Shown: positions 33,642 to 41,464 of the stretch, one piece after another
Layout of the letters: every line of letters begins with the position of its first letter
How positions within the stretch are numbered: the first letter of the stretch is position 1
DNA from: Microbacteriaceae bacterium VKM Ac-2854
Lineage (GTDB): Bacteria; Actinomycetota; Actinomycetes; Actinomycetales; Microbacteriaceae
Direction: 5' to 3'
Assembly (NCBI GenBank): GCA_013205085.1
Contig: JABMLH010000006.1
Location: forward strand, 1 to 64,000
Length of the DNA stretch: 64,000 nt
The notes under the pieces: generated by a model
Databases searched by the model: none
Told to the model about the DNA's origin: nothing
What the model saw: the letters and a program-made list of their open reading frames with translations, nothing else
Program-made: the position numbers and the translations under genes

Positions 33642-35102
33642 ATGACCCTCCCCCGCATCGCCGTCGCCGGTATCGCCATCGAGTCCAGCGTCTACTCCCC
33701 CGCCCTGTCGCCGATCGAGAACTTCGTGCACTTCACCGGCGACGGTTACTTCGAGCATTACCCGTTCTTCGCCGCGGGTGGCGCGCTGCGGGCCCGCGCC
33801 GAGTGGCTGCCGCTGCACTACTACCGCTCCATTCCGGGCGGCCCGGTGCCGCAGGCGGACTGGCAGCGGATGAAGGCCTCCATCCTCGACGACCTCGCCG
33901 CGCTCGGGCCGGTCGACGGGGTGCTCTACGACATCCACGGCGCGATGAGCGTGGTCGGCACCGACGACCCGGAGGGCGAGCTGGCGGCCGCGATCCGCGC
34001 GATCGTGGGGCCGGAGGCGCTGATCTCGACGGGCATGGACCTGCACGGCAACGTCTCGCCACGCCTGGCGACCGAGGTGGATCTGCTCACCGCCTACCGG
34101 ATGGCGCCGCACGAGGACTGGCTGGAGACGAAGGAGCGCGCGGCGGTGAACCTGCTCGACCGGTTGGCGAGCGGCATCCGCCCGCTGAAGGCGTGGATCC
34201 CGGTGCCGATCCTGCTGCCGGGCGAGAAGACCTCGACGCGGATCGAACCGGCCAAGAGCCTGTACGCCCGGGTGCCGGAGGTCGAGGCGCGGGACGGGGT
34301 GCTCGACGCGGCGATCTGGATCGGCTACGCCTGGGCGGATGAGCCGCGCAATCACGCGGTCGTGATGGTGACCGGCGACGACGCCGCGGCCGTCGCGGCC
34401 GGCGCCGAGGAACTCGCCGAGCGGATGTGGGCGGTGCGCGACGAGTTCGCCTTCGTCGCGCCCACGGGCAGCTTCACCGAGTGCTTCGACGCCGCGGTCG
34501 CGAGCGAGCAGGGGCCGTTCTTCCTCAGCGACTCCGGGGACAATCCGACCGCCGGAGGGGCCGGGGATGTGACGTGGACGCTGGCGCGGCTGCTGGAGCG
34601 CGAGGAGATCGTGAGCGGATCCGTGCAGGCGGTCTACGCCTCCATCCCGGGTGCCGAGGCGGTAGCGACCGCGGTGGAGGCGGGGGTCGGCGCGACGGTG
34701 ACCGTCACGGTCGGCGCCCTGGTGGACGACATCCACGAGCCGCCGGTGACGCTGACCGGGGTGGTCGAGCACATCCTGCACGGCGACCCGGCGGCCGACA
34801 CCGAGGTGGTGCTGCGGGTCGGCGGGCTGCGCGTGATCGTGACCGCACGGCGCAAGCCGTACCACCTCGAGCGCGACTTCACCTCGAACGGCATCGACGC
34901 TCGTGCGGCCGACATCGTGATCGTGAAGATCGGCTACCTCGAGCCCGAACTGTTCGACATGTCGGCCGACTGGCTTCTGATGCTCACCCCGGGAGGCGTC
35001 GACCAGGACCTCGCGAACCTGCCGCACCACCGCATCCTGCGCCCAATGGTCCCGTTCGACGTGGTGACGGAGACCCCCGATCTCTCGGCCCGCTGGATGT
35101 AA
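33642..35102 (+). CDS. M81-family metallopeptidase (MlrC-like)
   Basis: The 486-residue protein matches the microcystinase C (MlrC) family. It starts with RIAVAGIAIESSVYSP, with YDIHGAMSVVG and STGMDLHGNVSPRL as the conserved zinc-site motifs, and ends in an MlrC C-terminal domain (GLRVIVTARRKPYHLERDFTSNGIDARAADIVIVKIGYLEPE-type region). Family members cleave linear or D-amino-acid-containing peptides and amides, which suits the D-amino-acid operon nearby. The ATG at 33642 is preferred for its GTGGGA site; an ATG nine codons earlier exists. The divergent spacer 33494-33641 shows no gene. Confidence 0.88.
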   Translation: MTLPRIAVAGIAIESSVYSPALSPIENFVHFTGDGYFEHYPFFAAGGALRARAEWLPLHYYRSIPGGPVPQADWQRMKASILDDLAALGPVDGVLYDIHGAMSVVGTDDPEGELAAAIRAIVGPEALISTGMDLHGNVSPRLATEVDLLTAYRMAPHEDWLETKERAAVNLLDRLASGIRPLKAWIPVPILLPGEKTSTRIEPAKSLYARVPEVEARDGVLDAAIWIGYAWADEPRNHAVVMVTGDDAAAVAAGAEELAERMWAVRDEFAFVAPTGSFTECFDAAVASEQGPFFLSDSGDNPTAGGAGDVTWTLARLLEREEIVSGSVQAVYASIPGAEAVATAVEAGVGATVTVTVGALVDDIHEPPVTLTGVVEHILHGDPAADTEVVLRVGGLRVIVTARRKPYHLERDFTSNGIDARAADIVIVKIGYLEPELFDMSADWLLMLTPGGVDQDLANLPHHRILRPMVPFDVVTETPDLSARWM

Positions 35103-35106
35103 GACA

Positions 35107-35155
35107 AGGGTTGTCACTTTGTCGGTCGGTAGCGGACAAAGTGACAACCCTTTTA
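35107..35155. repeat. palindromic repeat family C, copy 3
   Basis: AAGGGTTGTCACTTTGTC pairs with GACAAAGTGACAACCCTT, followed by TT. It directly follows the M81 gene and overlaps the stop of the minus-strand ABC remnant. Confidence 0.8.
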
Positions 35156-35357
35156 CGAGGAGCGGCGCTGGGCAGACCACAGGGCGGCGTAACGGCCGCC
35201 GGCCGACAGGAGGGCGGCGTGTGCGCCCTCCTCGACAACGCGGCCGTGCTCGAGCACCAGCACGCGGTCGCAGGCGGCGGCCTGGTCGAGGCGGTGCGCC
35301 ACCACCAACGCGGTGCGGCCGGCGATGGCGGAGGCGGCCGCCGACGCGAGCCGTGCG
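35154..35357 (-). pseudogene. 3' remnant of an ABC exporter ATP-binding gene
   Basis: Minus-strand frame ending at 35154 encodes only the tail of an ABC ATPase: RTALVVAHRLDQAAACDR (H-loop His in AHR), VLVLEHGRVVEEGAHAALL and a short tail RYAALWSAQRRSS. It resembles fused exporter subunits of the CydC/CydD or lipid-A exporter type. Walker A, Walker B and all membrane helices are missing, and there is no start codon. The upstream end runs into a plus-strand AraC fragment, so most of the gene has been deleted. Confidence 0.75.
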
Positions 35358-35700
35358 GCACGACGTGGTGGCGCTGCCGCAGGATCCGCGCGCCCGCGAA
35401 GTGGCGGCGACCCTGCTGCAGAACCCCGCGGATCCCCGCGAGCTCTCGGACTGGGCGGCCGAGCTCGGCGTCAGCGGCAAGACCATCGCGCGGGCGTTCG
35501 CGGCGCCGGGCTTCCGCGAGTGGCGCATCCAGGCCCGGCTGCACGCGGCGGCCGGGATGCTCGCGCAGGGCGAGGACGTGCAGCACGTCGCCACCGCGGT
35601 CGGCTACCTGACTCCGAGCAGCTTCATCGCCGCGTTCAAGGCGCGCTTCGGCACGACTCCGGCCCGCTACGCGGCGCAGGGGCGGTACCGTCGAGCATGA
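35350..35700 (+). pseudogene. 3' remnant of an AraC-family regulator gene
   Basis: From about 35350 the plus frame encodes HDVVALPQDPRAREVAATLL followed by a complete AraC-type double helix-turn-helix (LSDWAAELGVSGKTIARAF and VQHVATAVGYLTPSSFIAAFKARFGTTPARY). The N-terminal sensor or cupin domain is missing and the open frame continues backward only through antisense of the ABC remnant. Translation from an in-frame start inside the junction would give a DNA-binding domain alone; expression cannot be excluded. It overlaps the next gene's ATG. Confidence 0.7.
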
Positions 35701-36167
35701 CCGCTGATGAAGACCGGCTCCGCCGCGCCGTCGAGATCTCCGTTTCCGCCGTCGAGCACGGCAACCATCCGTTCGGTTCACTCCTGACGGACGCGTCGGG
35801 CGCGATCGTGCTGGAGGCCGAGAACACGGTGACCACGGGCCGAGACGTGACCGGCCACGCCGAGACGAACCTGGTGCGCCTCGCCTCCGGAAGGTTCACG
35901 CCGGAGCAGCTGCGCACGATGACGCTCTACACCTCGTGCGAGCCGTGCGCGATGTGCTCGGGCGCGATCTACTGGGCCGGCATCGGCCGGGTCGTCTACG
36001 CGCTCTCGGAGGAGGGCCTGCTCGGCCTCACCGGCAGCCACCCCGAGAACCCGACGCTGAACCTGCCGTGCCGCACGGTCTTCGCCGCCGGCCAGGGCAC
36101 CGTCGAGGTCTCGGGTCCGCAGCTGGAGGACGAGGCGGCGGTGCCGCACCGCGGCTTCTGGGCGTGA
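35697..36167 (+). CDS. nucleoside deaminase (guanine/cytosine deaminase-like)
   Basis: The product is a 156-residue zinc deaminase. The HxE motif is GHAETNLVRLA and the PCxxC motif is SCEPCAMCSGAIYWAGI. FGSLLTDASG and the NPTLNLPC loop resemble guanine deaminase and tRNA-adenosine-deaminase-like proteins. The substrate is probably a free base. The ATG overlaps the stop of the AraC remnant, so the two were once coupled. Confidence 0.88.
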   Translation: MTADEDRLRRAVEISVSAVEHGNHPFGSLLTDASGAIVLEAENTVTTGRDVTGHAETNLVRLASGRFTPEQLRTMTLYTSCEPCAMCSGAIYWAGIGRVVYALSEEGLLGLTGSHPENPTLNLPCRTVFAAGQGTVEVSGPQLEDEAAVPHRGFWA

Positions 36168-36180
36168 GGCCATTGGTGAG

Positions 36181-36222
36181 GAGGGATGTCACTCCGTCCC
36201 GCGGGACGGAGTGACAACCCTC
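36181..36222. repeat. palindromic repeat family C, copy 4
   Basis: GAGGG(A)TGTCACTCCGTCCC pairs with GGGACGGAGTGACAACCCTC with almost no loop, followed by TTTCTC. It lies between the convergent deaminase and phosphatase genes. Confidence 0.8.
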
Positions 36223-36226
36223 TTTC

Positions 36227-36871
36227 TCAAGCCGACGCGCAGCTCGCGTCGATCTCGCCGATCACGCCGTCGCGCACCGTGACGACGCCGCAGTTCGGGA
36301 AGCCGGGCACCACGGCGTGGGTCGGCACGAGGTGGCGCAGGATGCTGCCGAGCACGGAGCCGTGGGTCACCACGAGCACGTCGCCGTGGCGGGCGGCCTC
36401 GGTGATCCGTGCGAGGCCGCGGGTAAGCCGGCCGCGCACATCCGCCGCGTTCTCGGCCCGGCCGGTCGGGTCGTGCCGGTGGATCGCGTCGAGCACCGAG
36501 TCGGTGCCGTCGATCGTGATCCGCGGCCAGTCCGGCGAGCCGTGCCGGTAGGCGTAGCCGTGATCGGCGAAGACCTTCTCCCAGAGCGATGAGTTCGGCT
36601 GGCCCTCGTAGCTGCCGTAGTTCCACTCGCGCAGCTCCGTCATCGGCTCCGGCGTCAGCTGCGGATGACCGACCAGCGCCGCCGCCATCGTGGTGCGGGT
36701 GCGGGTGAGATCGCTCATGAACGCCGCGACCAGCGGCACGCCGCGCATCCGCTCGCCGAGCGCCGCGATCTGTCGCTCACCGCGCTCGGTCAGCGGGGCG
36801 TCGCACCAGCCCTGCAGCTGGCGGGTGACGTTGAAGTGCGTCTCGGCGTGACGGACGAAATGGATCGTCAT
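36227..36871 (-). CDS. histidine phosphatase
   Basis: The 214-residue protein carries the RHA/RHG-type motif HFVRHAETHFN at the N-terminus. QLQGWCDAPLTERGERQ matches the substrate loop and the second His is in VVTHGSVLGSIL. The RHAE variant instead of RHGE is seen in a subset of PGM-like phosphatases. Substrate is unknown. Confidence 0.87.
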   Translation of the reverse strand: MTIHFVRHAETHFNVTRQLQGWCDAPLTERGERQIAALGERMRGVPLVAAFMSDLTRTRTTMAAALVGHPQLTPEPMTELREWNYGSYEGQPNSSLWEKVFADHGYAYRHGSPDWPRITIDGTDSVLDAIHRHDPTGRAENAADVRGRLTRGLARITEAARHGDVLVVTHGSVLGSILRHLVPTHAVVPGFPNCGVVTVRDGVIGEIDASCASA

Positions 36872-37017
36872 GGCGGCCTTTCGGAAGTCGGCGGGGATAC
36901 CTCCATGGTTTCACGGGTCCGCAATCGGGACATCGTGTCCCGCGAAGGGGGAGGCGCGGATGCCCATCGCTCGCTGCGAGGCTGTGGCGCCCCCTCCCCG
37001 GATCCGGAAGGATCGAC

Positions 37018-37629
37018 GTGCCCCGTCACCGCGCAACGCTGCCCTGGACGATCCTCGCCCTCACCCTGCTCCTCGGCGCATCCACGGGATGCTCCGCGAG
37101 CACACCCGCGGCGGAGCCCGTCGCGTTCGCGGCGGTGGCGAGCGGCACGCCGAAGGCCACGCCGACCCCGACGCCGACCCCGACGGTGGTGATGACGACG
37201 GAGACCGTGATCGAGACGGCGCCGATCGGGCACAACTCGAGCACCGCTGATGACGCGAACCTGGATCAGGGATCGTCTGCGGTGGTCGTGCCCGGCAGCG
37301 ACGGTGTTCTCACGCGCACGATCGAGATCACGAAGCAGAACGGCGTCGAGGTGTCGCGCACGACGACATCCGAAGTCGTGACCACCGCCCCTGTCGATGA
37401 GGTGGTCCACGTGGGCACCCGCGCTCCCGAGCCGATCGCCCCCATCGCCGCCCCGGCCGACGGCGGCTGCGACTCGAACTACTCCGGAGCCTGCGTGCCG
37501 ATCGCCTCGGATGTGGACTGCGCAGGCGGCAGCGGCAACGGTCCGGCCTACGTTTCCGGCCCCGTGACGGTGGTCGGCAGCGATGTCTACGACCTCGACC
37601 GCGACGGCGACGGGATCGCCTGCGACTGA
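37018..37629 (+). CDS. secreted G5- and Excalibur-domain lipoprotein
   Basis: The 203-residue product starts at GTG. It has a signal sequence ending in a lipobox-like LLLGASTGC, a Thr/Pro-rich spacer, then a G5-like beta module (TRTIEITKQNGVEVSRTTTSEVV) and a C-terminal Excalibur calcium-binding motif DLDRDGDGIACD preceded by conserved Cys residues. Such proteins are cell-wall or surface associated; G5 is thought to bind glycans. GGAAGGA precedes the start. Confidence 0.85.
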   Translation: MPRHRATLPWTILALTLLLGASTGCSASTPAAEPVAFAAVASGTPKATPTPTPTPTVVMTTETVIETAPIGHNSSTADDANLDQGSSAVVVPGSDGVLTRTIEITKQNGVEVSRTTTSEVVTTAPVDEVVHVGTRAPEPIAPIAAPADGGCDSNYSGACVPIASDVDCAGGSGNGPAYVSGPVTVVGSDVYDLDRDGDGIACD

Positions 37630-37635
37630 GGGGCC

Positions 37636-37707
37636 GCACGAACGGCGGCTCAGACGGCCTCATGAACGTGATGACGTTCGCGGCCCGCTCTCAACCGCCG
37701 TTCGTGC
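37636..37707. repeat. nested intergenic palindrome
   Basis: GCACGAACGGCGGCTCAGA (37636-37654) pairs with TCTCAACCGCCGTTCGTGC (37689-37707), with one mismatch. Inside it is a second hairpin GAACGT-GATG-ACGTTC (37664-37679). It follows the Excalibur gene. Confidence 0.65.
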
Positions 37708-37750
37708 AAGCAACCCACCGGGAATAGATCCGACGCCCTCGCGTTGGAGC

Positions 37751-37773
37751 TATTATTCATGCAAACGCATGAA
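37751..37773 (+). promoter_or_regulatory. promoter and operator of the LLM/flavin reductase operon
   Basis: A -10-like TATTAT (37751-37756) runs into a perfect 7-bp inverted repeat TTCATGC-AAAC-GCATGAA (37756-37773). Overlap of the palindrome with the -10 and start region implies repression. No regulator is encoded next to it. Confidence 0.55.
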
Positions 37774-37815
37774 ACCCCAGCCGGGAACCCAGCCCAGGAG
37801 CCAGGAGCGCACACG

Positions 37816-38919
37816 ATGCAATTCGGAATCTTCACGGTCAGCGACATCACGACCGACCCCACGAACGGGACCACCCCCACCGAGGCCGAGCGCATCCAGG
37901 CGACCCTGACCATCGCCAAGCACGCCGAAGAGGTCGGCCTCGACGTCTTCGCGCTCGGCGAGCACCACAACCCGCCGTTCTGGTCCTCCTCCCCGACCAC
38001 CACGCTCGCGTACATCGCGGCGCAGACGAGCACCCTGCAGCTGTCCACCGCGACCACGCTGATCACCACGAACGACCCGGTGAAGATCGCCGAGGACTTC
38101 GCGATGCTTCAGCACCTCGCCGGCGGCCGCGTCGACCTCACGCTCGGCCGCGGCAACACCGGCCCCGTGTACCCGTGGTTCGGCAAGGACATCCGCGCCG
38201 GCATCGAGCTCGCGCTGGAGAACTACAACCTGCTGCACCGGCTCTGGCGCGAGGACTTCGTCGACTGGCAGGGCCAGTACCGCACGCCGCTGCAGGGCTT
38301 CCAGTCCACCCCGCGTCCGCTGGACGGCGTCGCCCCGTTCGTCTGGCACGGCAGCATCCGCTCGCCGCAGATCGCCGAACAGGCCGCTTACTACGGCGAC
38401 GGCTTCTTCGCGAACCACATCTTCTGGCCCGCCTCGCACACCCAGCAGATGGTGCAGCTCTACCGTCAGCGCTTCGAGCACTATGGCCACGGCTCCGCCG
38501 ATCAGGCGATCGTCGGCCTCGGCGGTCAGGTCTTTATGGCCAAGAACTCGCAGGACGCGGTCAAGCAGTTCCGCCCGTACTTCGACAACGCCCCGGTCTA
38601 CGGCCACGGCCCCTCGCTCGAGGACTTCACCTCGCAGACCCCGCTCACCGTGGGCTCGCCGCAGGAGGTCATCGACCGCACCCTCGGCTTCCGCGACTAC
38701 GTCGGCGACTACCAGCGCCAGCTGTTCCTGATGGACCACGCCGGCCTGCCGCTGAAGACGGTGCTCGAGCAGCTCGACATCCTCGGCTCCGAGGTCGTGC
38801 CCGTGCTGCGCCGCGAATTCGCCGCCCTCAAGCCGGCCCACGTGCCGGACGCCCCGACGCACGCCTCCCTCGTCGCGGCGGCTCAGGCTCCCGCGGTCGC
38901 CGAGTCCGTCTCCGCGTAG
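37816..38919 (+). CDS. LLM class flavin-dependent oxidoreductase, CE1758-like
   Basis: This is a 367-residue luciferase-like monooxygenase. Family marks are EEVGLDVFALGEHHNPPFWSSSP, LSTATTLITTNDPVKIAEDFAMLQHLAGGRVDLTLGRGN-type strands and VWHGSIRSP. It is followed after an intergenic palindrome by a flavin reductase of the CE1759 type, a pairing known in actinobacteria as an LLM duo. It is probably a two-component monooxygenase; substrate unknown. The ATG at 37816 is used, since CCAGGAG lies 10 nt upstream. Confidence 0.88.
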   Translation: MQFGIFTVSDITTDPTNGTTPTEAERIQATLTIAKHAEEVGLDVFALGEHHNPPFWSSSPTTTLAYIAAQTSTLQLSTATTLITTNDPVKIAEDFAMLQHLAGGRVDLTLGRGNTGPVYPWFGKDIRAGIELALENYNLLHRLWREDFVDWQGQYRTPLQGFQSTPRPLDGVAPFVWHGSIRSPQIAEQAAYYGDGFFANHIFWPASHTQQMVQLYRQRFEHYGHGSADQAIVGLGGQVFMAKNSQDAVKQFRPYFDNAPVYGHGPSLEDFTSQTPLTVGSPQEVIDRTLGFRDYVGDYQRQLFLMDHAGLPLKTVLEQLDILGSEVVPVLRREFAALKPAHVPDAPTHASLVAAAQAPAVAESVSA

Positions 38920-38932
38920 CCCCACTGACCAT

Positions 38933-38999
38933 CCCCGCGAGATGCCTCTTGCGTACGCCGCGTCCGGCGTGTCGCGTACAGAAGAGGCACCTCGCGGGG
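38933..38999. repeat. palindromic repeat family A, copy 2
   Basis: The arms CCCCGCGAGATGCCTCTT and AAGAGGCACCTCGCGGGG differ by one base from perfect pairing. The right inner half CGGCGTGTCGCGTAC is identical to copies 1 and 3. Unlike copy 1, it lies inside a probable operon between the LLM and flavin reductase genes. Confidence 0.85.
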
Positions 39000-39037
39000 C
39001 GGACAGCAGCACCCCACACGCTCCAGGAAGAAGCATC

Positions 39038-39676
39038 ATGACCACCCGCACCCTCGCGGTCGTCTCCGCGGGACTCAGCCAGCCCTCCTCCACCCGGATG
39101 CTCGCCGACCGGCTCACGGAGGCGACCGTGCGTCGCCTGCACGAGCAGGGCTTCGAGACCGACGTCACCGTGATCGAGCTGCGCGACCTCGCGCACGACA
39201 TCACGAACAACCTGCTCACCGGATTCGCGGCGCCCGCGCTGCAGACCGCGCTCGACGCGGTCGCGGGAGCGGACGGCCTGATCGCCGTGACCCCGATCTT
39301 CACCACCAGCTACAGCGGCCTGTTCAAGTCGTTCATTGACGTGATCGACACCGAATCCGTGCGCGAGCTGCCGGTGCTGCTCGCCGCGACCGGCGGATCC
39401 CCGCGGCACTCGCTCGCGGTCGACTACGCGATGCGCCCGCTGTTCACCTACCTGCACACGCACCCGCTGTCCACCACGGTCTTCGCCGCGACGGACGACT
39501 GGGGCGGCAGCAGCGACGACGCGCGGGCACTGCCGGGACGGATCGAGCGGGCCGCGGAGGAACTCGCGGCGGAGGCGGCGCGCAGCGAGCGCTCCACGAA
39601 CATCCGCGATCCGTTCGCCCTCGAGACCGACTTCGCCGCGATGCTCGGCACCCCTCGTTCGGGGGACGTACACTGA
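39038..39676 (+). CDS. NAD(P)H-dependent FMN reductase, CE1759-like (LLM partner)
   Basis: The 212-residue flavodoxin-like protein shows VVSAGLSQPSSTRMLADRL (FMN phosphate loop with Ser/Thr), VTPIFTTSYSGLFKSFIDVI and LLAATGGSPRHSLAVDYAMRPLF. It should supply reduced FMN to the luciferase-like monooxygenase encoded before it. CAGGAAGAAG precedes ATG. A monooxygenase gene of Baeyer-Villiger type follows after 4 nt. Confidence 0.9.
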   Translation: MTTRTLAVVSAGLSQPSSTRMLADRLTEATVRRLHEQGFETDVTVIELRDLAHDITNNLLTGFAAPALQTALDAVAGADGLIAVTPIFTTSYSGLFKSFIDVIDTESVRELPVLLAATGGSPRHSLAVDYAMRPLFTYLHTHPLSTTVFAATDDWGGSSDDARALPGRIERAAEELAAEAARSERSTNIRDPFALETDFAAMLGTPRSGDVH

Positions 39677-39680
39677 TCGC

Positions 39681-41135
39681 GTGATCGAGACCCGCACCGA
39701 TGTCCTCATCGTCGGTGCGGGCTTCGCCGGTCTCGGGATGGCGGCGGCACTGCAGCGCGCCGGGCGATGCTTCCTGATCCTCGAGGCCGCCGACGGCGTC
39801 GGCGGTGTCTGGCGAGAGAACACGTACCCCGGCGTCGCCTGCGATGTGCCCAGCCCGGTGTACGCGTTCTCGTTCCGGCCGGAGCCGGGCTTCGCTCGGC
39901 TCTTCGGCACGGGGGAAGAGATCGAGCGGTACCTGCAGGCCGTGACCGCCGAGTTCGGCTTGGCTCCGCGGCTCCGACGCGGTGAGACCCTGACGGCCGC
40001 CGAGTGGGACGACGCTGCCCAACTCTGGCGCGTCACGACGGCGCGCGGGCACCGCTACGCGGCGAACTCCCTGGTGCTCGCCACCGGCCAATTCCGTCGC
40101 CCGCGCGAGGCGGATCCGCCCGGCCGCTTCGCCGGGCCGAGCTTCCACTGCGCGCGGTGGGACGCCTCCGTCGATCTCGCCGGCCGCCGGGTCGCCGTGA
40201 TCGGCACGGGCGCGAGCGCGGTGCAGTTCCTGCCGCGGATCGCGCCGACGGTGGCGACGCTGACGATCTTCCAGCGCCATCCGTCGTGGCTGCTGGCCCG
40301 GCCCGACGTCGCGGTGCCGGCCCTCGCGCAGGAGGCGTTCGCCCGCGTCCCGCCGCTGCACCGGGCGGTGCGCGGCGCCCTTCTGGACGCACTGGAGGCG
40401 CGCGGCGCGCTCTTCGACGCGCCGGATCTCGTGCGGTCAGCGGTGGAGCGCCTCGCCCGGCGTCGCCTGCGGCGCGCGGTCGCCGATCCGCTGCTGCGCG
40501 CCGCGCTCACGCCGACCGATCGGATCGGATGCCGCCGGGTACTGCTCTCGAACGACTACCTGCCGATGTTCGCCCGCCCGAACGTCCGCTTGGTCGCGAG
40601 CGGCGCCCGCGCCGTGACAGAAGGCGGCGTCCTGGACGGCTCGGGGATGCACCATCCGGTCGACGTGGTAATCCGAGCGACCGGCTTCGATGTGCTCGGC
40701 GCCTGGGAGGAGATGCGCATCGTCGGGCGCGCGGGCACCGATCTCGCCGAACGCTTCCGCACCTCGGGTCTGGCCGCGTGGCACGGCATCGCGGTGCCTG
40801 GCTTCCCGAACCTGTACCTGATGCAGGGGCCGAACACAGCCGCGCAGAGCTCGCACCTGCGGATGATCGAGCACCAGGCGGAGCACGTGCTGTGGATGCT
40901 CGCGGTGCAGCGCAGCCGCGGGTCGAGCAGCAGCGAGATCCGCGAGGAGGCGCTGGAGCGGGCGGATGCGCGGCTGCGGCACCGCCTCGCCTCCGGGGTC
41001 TGGGGCGACGCCGCTTGTGCGGCGTTGCGCGACGCGCGTGGGGTGAACCGGCACGTGCATCCGGGGTCCACCGCGAGCTACGGGCGCGCGGTGCGCCGCA
41101 TCGAGGTCGCCGACTACCTGTGGCGGCGACGCTGA
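39681..41135 (+). CDS. flavin-containing monooxygenase with Baeyer-Villiger fingerprint
   Basis: The 484-residue FAD/NADPH enzyme starts at GTG. The FAD loop is VGAGFAGLGMAAAL. The fingerprint FAGPSFHCARWD at residues 150-161 matches FxGxxxHxxxWD of Baeyer-Villiger monooxygenases rather than the ordinary FMO form. The NADPH loop is GTGASA (175-180). GPNTAAQSSHLRMIEHQAEHV lies near the C-terminus. Substrate is unknown; it may tailor the product of the convergent NRPS/PKS pair. The stop overlaps the next ATG. Confidence 0.87.
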   Translation: MIETRTDVLIVGAGFAGLGMAAALQRAGRCFLILEAADGVGGVWRENTYPGVACDVPSPVYAFSFRPEPGFARLFGTGEEIERYLQAVTAEFGLAPRLRRGETLTAAEWDDAAQLWRVTTARGHRYAANSLVLATGQFRRPREADPPGRFAGPSFHCARWDASVDLAGRRVAVIGTGASAVQFLPRIAPTVATLTIFQRHPSWLLARPDVAVPALAQEAFARVPPLHRAVRGALLDALEARGALFDAPDLVRSAVERLARRRLRRAVADPLLRAALTPTDRIGCRRVLLSNDYLPMFARPNVRLVASGARAVTEGGVLDGSGMHHPVDVVIRATGFDVLGAWEEMRIVGRAGTDLAERFRTSGLAAWHGIAVPGFPNLYLMQGPNTAAQSSHLRMIEHQAEHVLWMLAVQRSRGSSSSEIREEALERADARLRHRLASGVWGDAACAALRDARGVNRHVHPGSTASYGRAVRRIEVADYLWRRR

Positions 41136-41464
41136 TGCACCGGATGGCGGCTGCCTTCGCGCTCGCCGGTGCCGCGAAACTGCGACGGATGCCCTCGCGC
41201 CGGCTGATGCCGTGGGTCGACGGTTACAGCCTCCGCACGGTGCGGCTGATCGGGGTGGCCGAGCTGGCCGGTGCGGCCGGGCTGCTGCTTGCGCCGCTCG
41301 CCGCGCCGGCCGCCGCCGGCCTGGGGCTGCTGATGCTCGGCGGGGTCGGCGTGCACCTGCGGCGGCGCGAGCTGCTCCGGGCGGTGCCCGCCGCCGTGCT
41401 GCTGGGCGGATGCATCGCGGTCCTCCGGGATCGCCGAGCGGCCGGCGCTACGCGAGCGCGATGA
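41135..41464 (+). CDS. small DoxX-like membrane protein
   Basis: The 109-residue product has three or four hydrophobic helices (AAAFALAGAAKL, LIGVAELAGAAGLLLAPLAAPAAAGLGLLMLGGVG, VPAAVLLGGCIAVL). FALAGAAKL and GVAELAGAAGLL are typical of DoxX-like proteins. Function is unknown. It is coupled to the monooxygenase (TGATG overlap). Its 3' end overlaps the convergent PKS gene by 17 nt. Confidence 0.7.
   Translation: MHRMAAAFALAGAAKLRRMPSRRLMPWVDGYSLRTVRLIGVAELAGAAGLLLAPLAAPAAAGLGLLMLGGVGVHLRRRELLRAVPAAVLLGGCIAVLRDRRAAGATRAR

Noticed and set aside
31554-35594. 1346-codon minus-strand frame
   Set aside because: Only its last 351 codons (from 32609) are a real gene; the rest is antisense or frame-shadow of the isomerase and M81 genes and of the scar.
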